Below, one piece after another: positions 62,984-64,000 of a stretch of DNA of 64,000 nucleotides. Every line of letters starts with the position of its first letter. Position 1 is the stretch's first letter. This DNA is from Paracoccaceae bacterium (GTDB lineage: Bacteria > Pseudomonadota > Alphaproteobacteria > Rhodobacterales > Rhodobacteraceae). Below the pieces are notes generated by a model. It was not told the DNA's origin and did not search any database. It was given only the letters and a program-made list of their open reading frames with translations. Position numbers and translations under genes: made by a program. The stretch is taken from assembly GCA_024304985.1 (NCBI GenBank), contig JAMWZC010000002.1:558001-622000 (forward strand), written 5' to 3'.

Positions 62984-64000
62984 TGGCACTCGCAGAAAGG
63001 ATAAGCTTGCGCGACGCGACGCCCCGGCGTGACGGTGATGTTGTTCTGGGCGACGATTTCGTCGCCCCGGATACCACTGTCGAGGGGGAATTGCGTCAAC
63101 GGCGCGAGCGGCGTGGATTGTTCTCACTCAAGAACTCTCCGCTGACCCGCAAGATCATCACGTTCAACCTGGTGGCGCTGAATATCCTCGTCGCCGGGAT
63201 TCTTCTGATGAATTCCTCACGCGAGCCGTTGGCGGTGCAGCGTCTCAACAGCCTGGTGGCCGAAGCCGAACTGATCGCAAGTGTGTTCGAGGCGCAGGCC
63301 GGGACGGATCTGTCGCAAGGTGGCGGACCGCAAGTGACCGGCACGCTGGAGCGGCTTGATCTGCGCGACGGTCTGGAGATTTTCGTATTCGATGCGTCCG
63401 GCAAAATGGTCGGCACCGGGAAGGGGCGCGGTATCCTTCAGATCGGCGAGGCGGCTCCGGATGAGCCGACGGTAATCGTCGATTTTCTGTCATGGCTGTG
63501 GTCCGGCGTTGCACGGTTGATCCCGTTCGAGTCGAAGGAGGCCGCCCTCACGCATGAACAGCAGGCCCGTGAACAGGTGCGCAACGCGCTGGACACCGGC
63601 ACGACCTATCGCACCGCGCAGGATCCCACAGGTGCCACGACCTTTACCGTCGCCAGCCCCATCATGCGGGAAGGCCAACCGGCGGGTGCAGTGGCGCTTG
63701 TCAGCGCGGGCGGGGAGATCGATCTGCTGGTGCGGGGCGAGCGCGAGCGTGTGTTGCAGATGTTCCTGATCGCGACGCTTGTGTCGATCGGCTTGAGCAT
63801 CGTTCTGGCCTCGACCATTGCCAACCCGATTTCCGACCTTGCTGCCGCGGCCGAAATCGGACGCGACCGTGATCGCCGCAAGGCGGCCAACGGGCGCATC
63901 CGCATCCCCGACATGACGGCCCGCCCGGACGAGATCGGACGTCTTTCGGGGGCGCTGCGGGGAATGGTGTCGGCGCTTTATGACCGTATCGACGGAAACG
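62983..64000 (+). CDS. chvG: Sensor histidine kinase ChvG (5' part, cut by window edge)
   Basis: The visible 339 residues start [20 protein letters not shown]. They give one transmembrane helix (about 57-77), a periplasmic sensory domain of about 180 residues with a DGTPGATTFTVASPIMREGQ-like stretch, a second helix (about 255-278) and a HAMP linker with RPDEIGRLSGALRGMV. The kinase core lies beyond the window. ChvG-ChvI controls the envelope and acid-stress or succinoglycan response in rhizobia; the role in Rhodobacteraceae is less well defined. The start codon overlaps the chvI stop by one base. Confidence 0.95.
   Translation, partial: MALAERISLRDATPRRDGDVVLGDDFVAPDTTVEGELRQRRERRGLFSLKNSPLTRKIITFNLVALNILVAGILLMNSSREPLAVQRLNSLVAEAELIASVFEAQAGTDLSQGGGPQVTGTLERLDLRDGLEIFVFDASGKMVGTGKGRGILQIGEAAPDEPTVIVDFLSWLWSGVARLIPFESKEAALTHEQQAREQVRNALDTGTTYRTAQDPTGATTFTVASPIMREGQPAGAVALVSAGGEIDLLVRGERERVLQMFLIATLVSIGLSIVLASTIANPISDLAAAAEIGRDRDRRKAANGRIRIPDMTARPDEIGRLSGALRGMVSALYDRIDGN

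Noticed and set aside
1-64000. CRISPR array, rRNA, tRNA, prophage or insertion sequence
   Set aside because: No regularly spaced repeats, no rRNA or tRNA sequence, and no integrase, transposase or phage structural gene was recognised.

Overview
The window looks like a chromosomal segment of an aerobic, GC-rich alphaproteobacterium of the Rhodobacteraceae (Roseobacter group). The evidence is gene content: the CcrM-linked cell-cycle regulator GcrA, the ChvI-ChvG two-component system beside pckA, a (2S)-methylsuccinyl-CoA dehydrogenase of the ethylmalonyl-CoA pathway with MeaB nearby, the carboxynorspermidine route to spermidine, and several MFS, EamA and ABC transporters typical of marine heterotrophs. 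No rRNA, tRNA, CRISPR array, prophage or insertion sequence was recognised. Both window edges cut genes: an alpha-2-macroglobulin-like protein on the left and the ChvG kinase on the right.

Layout. 1-12.2 kb: alpha-2-macroglobulin-like protein, a divergent hybrid histidine kinase, YaaA and RecQ and YggT on the minus strand, then a plus-strand run of hotdog thioesterase, UMF1-type MFS protein, murein endopeptidase MepA, phytase-like esterase and queuosine-precursor transporter. 12.2-15.4 kb: a compact transcription unit with its own terminator that may encode a structured RNA or short leader peptide, then ArfB and the two carboxynorspermidine enzymes. 15.4-19.0 kb: a YnjBCD-like ABC importer on the minus strand. 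19.2-22.4 kb: the most unusual gene, a 1070-residue fusion of a corrinoid/iron-sulfur reductive dehalogenase with an FMN/NAD(P)/[2Fe-2S] reductase. 22.5-27.9 kb: a Rid protein, PncB, PncA, TrhO, an MFS protein and a CDP-alcohol phosphatidyltransferase.

27.9-35.6 kb holds two importer systems: ugpBAEC (glycerol-3-phosphate/glycerophosphodiester uptake) and znuA divergent from zur-znuC-znuB, with two perfect Zur-type palindromes between znuA and zur. 35.7-43 kb has adenine deaminase, a TetR regulator with operator-like palindromes facing a small membrane protein, and a three-gene beta-oxidation operon resembling pimF-pimC-pimD. 43-50.7 kb has a long nested inverted repeat, gcrA, an ABC-2 permease, an EamA exporter, argD-argF, a PiT phosphate transporter and a Nudix hydrolase. 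50.7-58 kb has HrpB, MeaB, a BKACE enzyme, Mcd and a TauE/SafE permease. 58-60.2 kb is an AT-richer patch with an XRE regulator and an uncharacterised pair (LysR-type HTH protein plus GNAT-like protein). The window ends with pckA divergent from chvI-chvG.

Short DNA signals recur: intrinsic terminators after arfB-leader, pimD-like, gcrA, mcd and pckA genes, a hairpin between ugpB and ugpA, and a family of short (about 23-25 base) sequences placed just after stop codons (znuB, argD, argF, trhO, and near mcd). The best candidates for new biology are the dehalogenase fusion and its gene neighbourhood, the RNA-like element upstream of arfB, the TetR operator array with its small membrane protein, and the LysR/GNAT-like pair.
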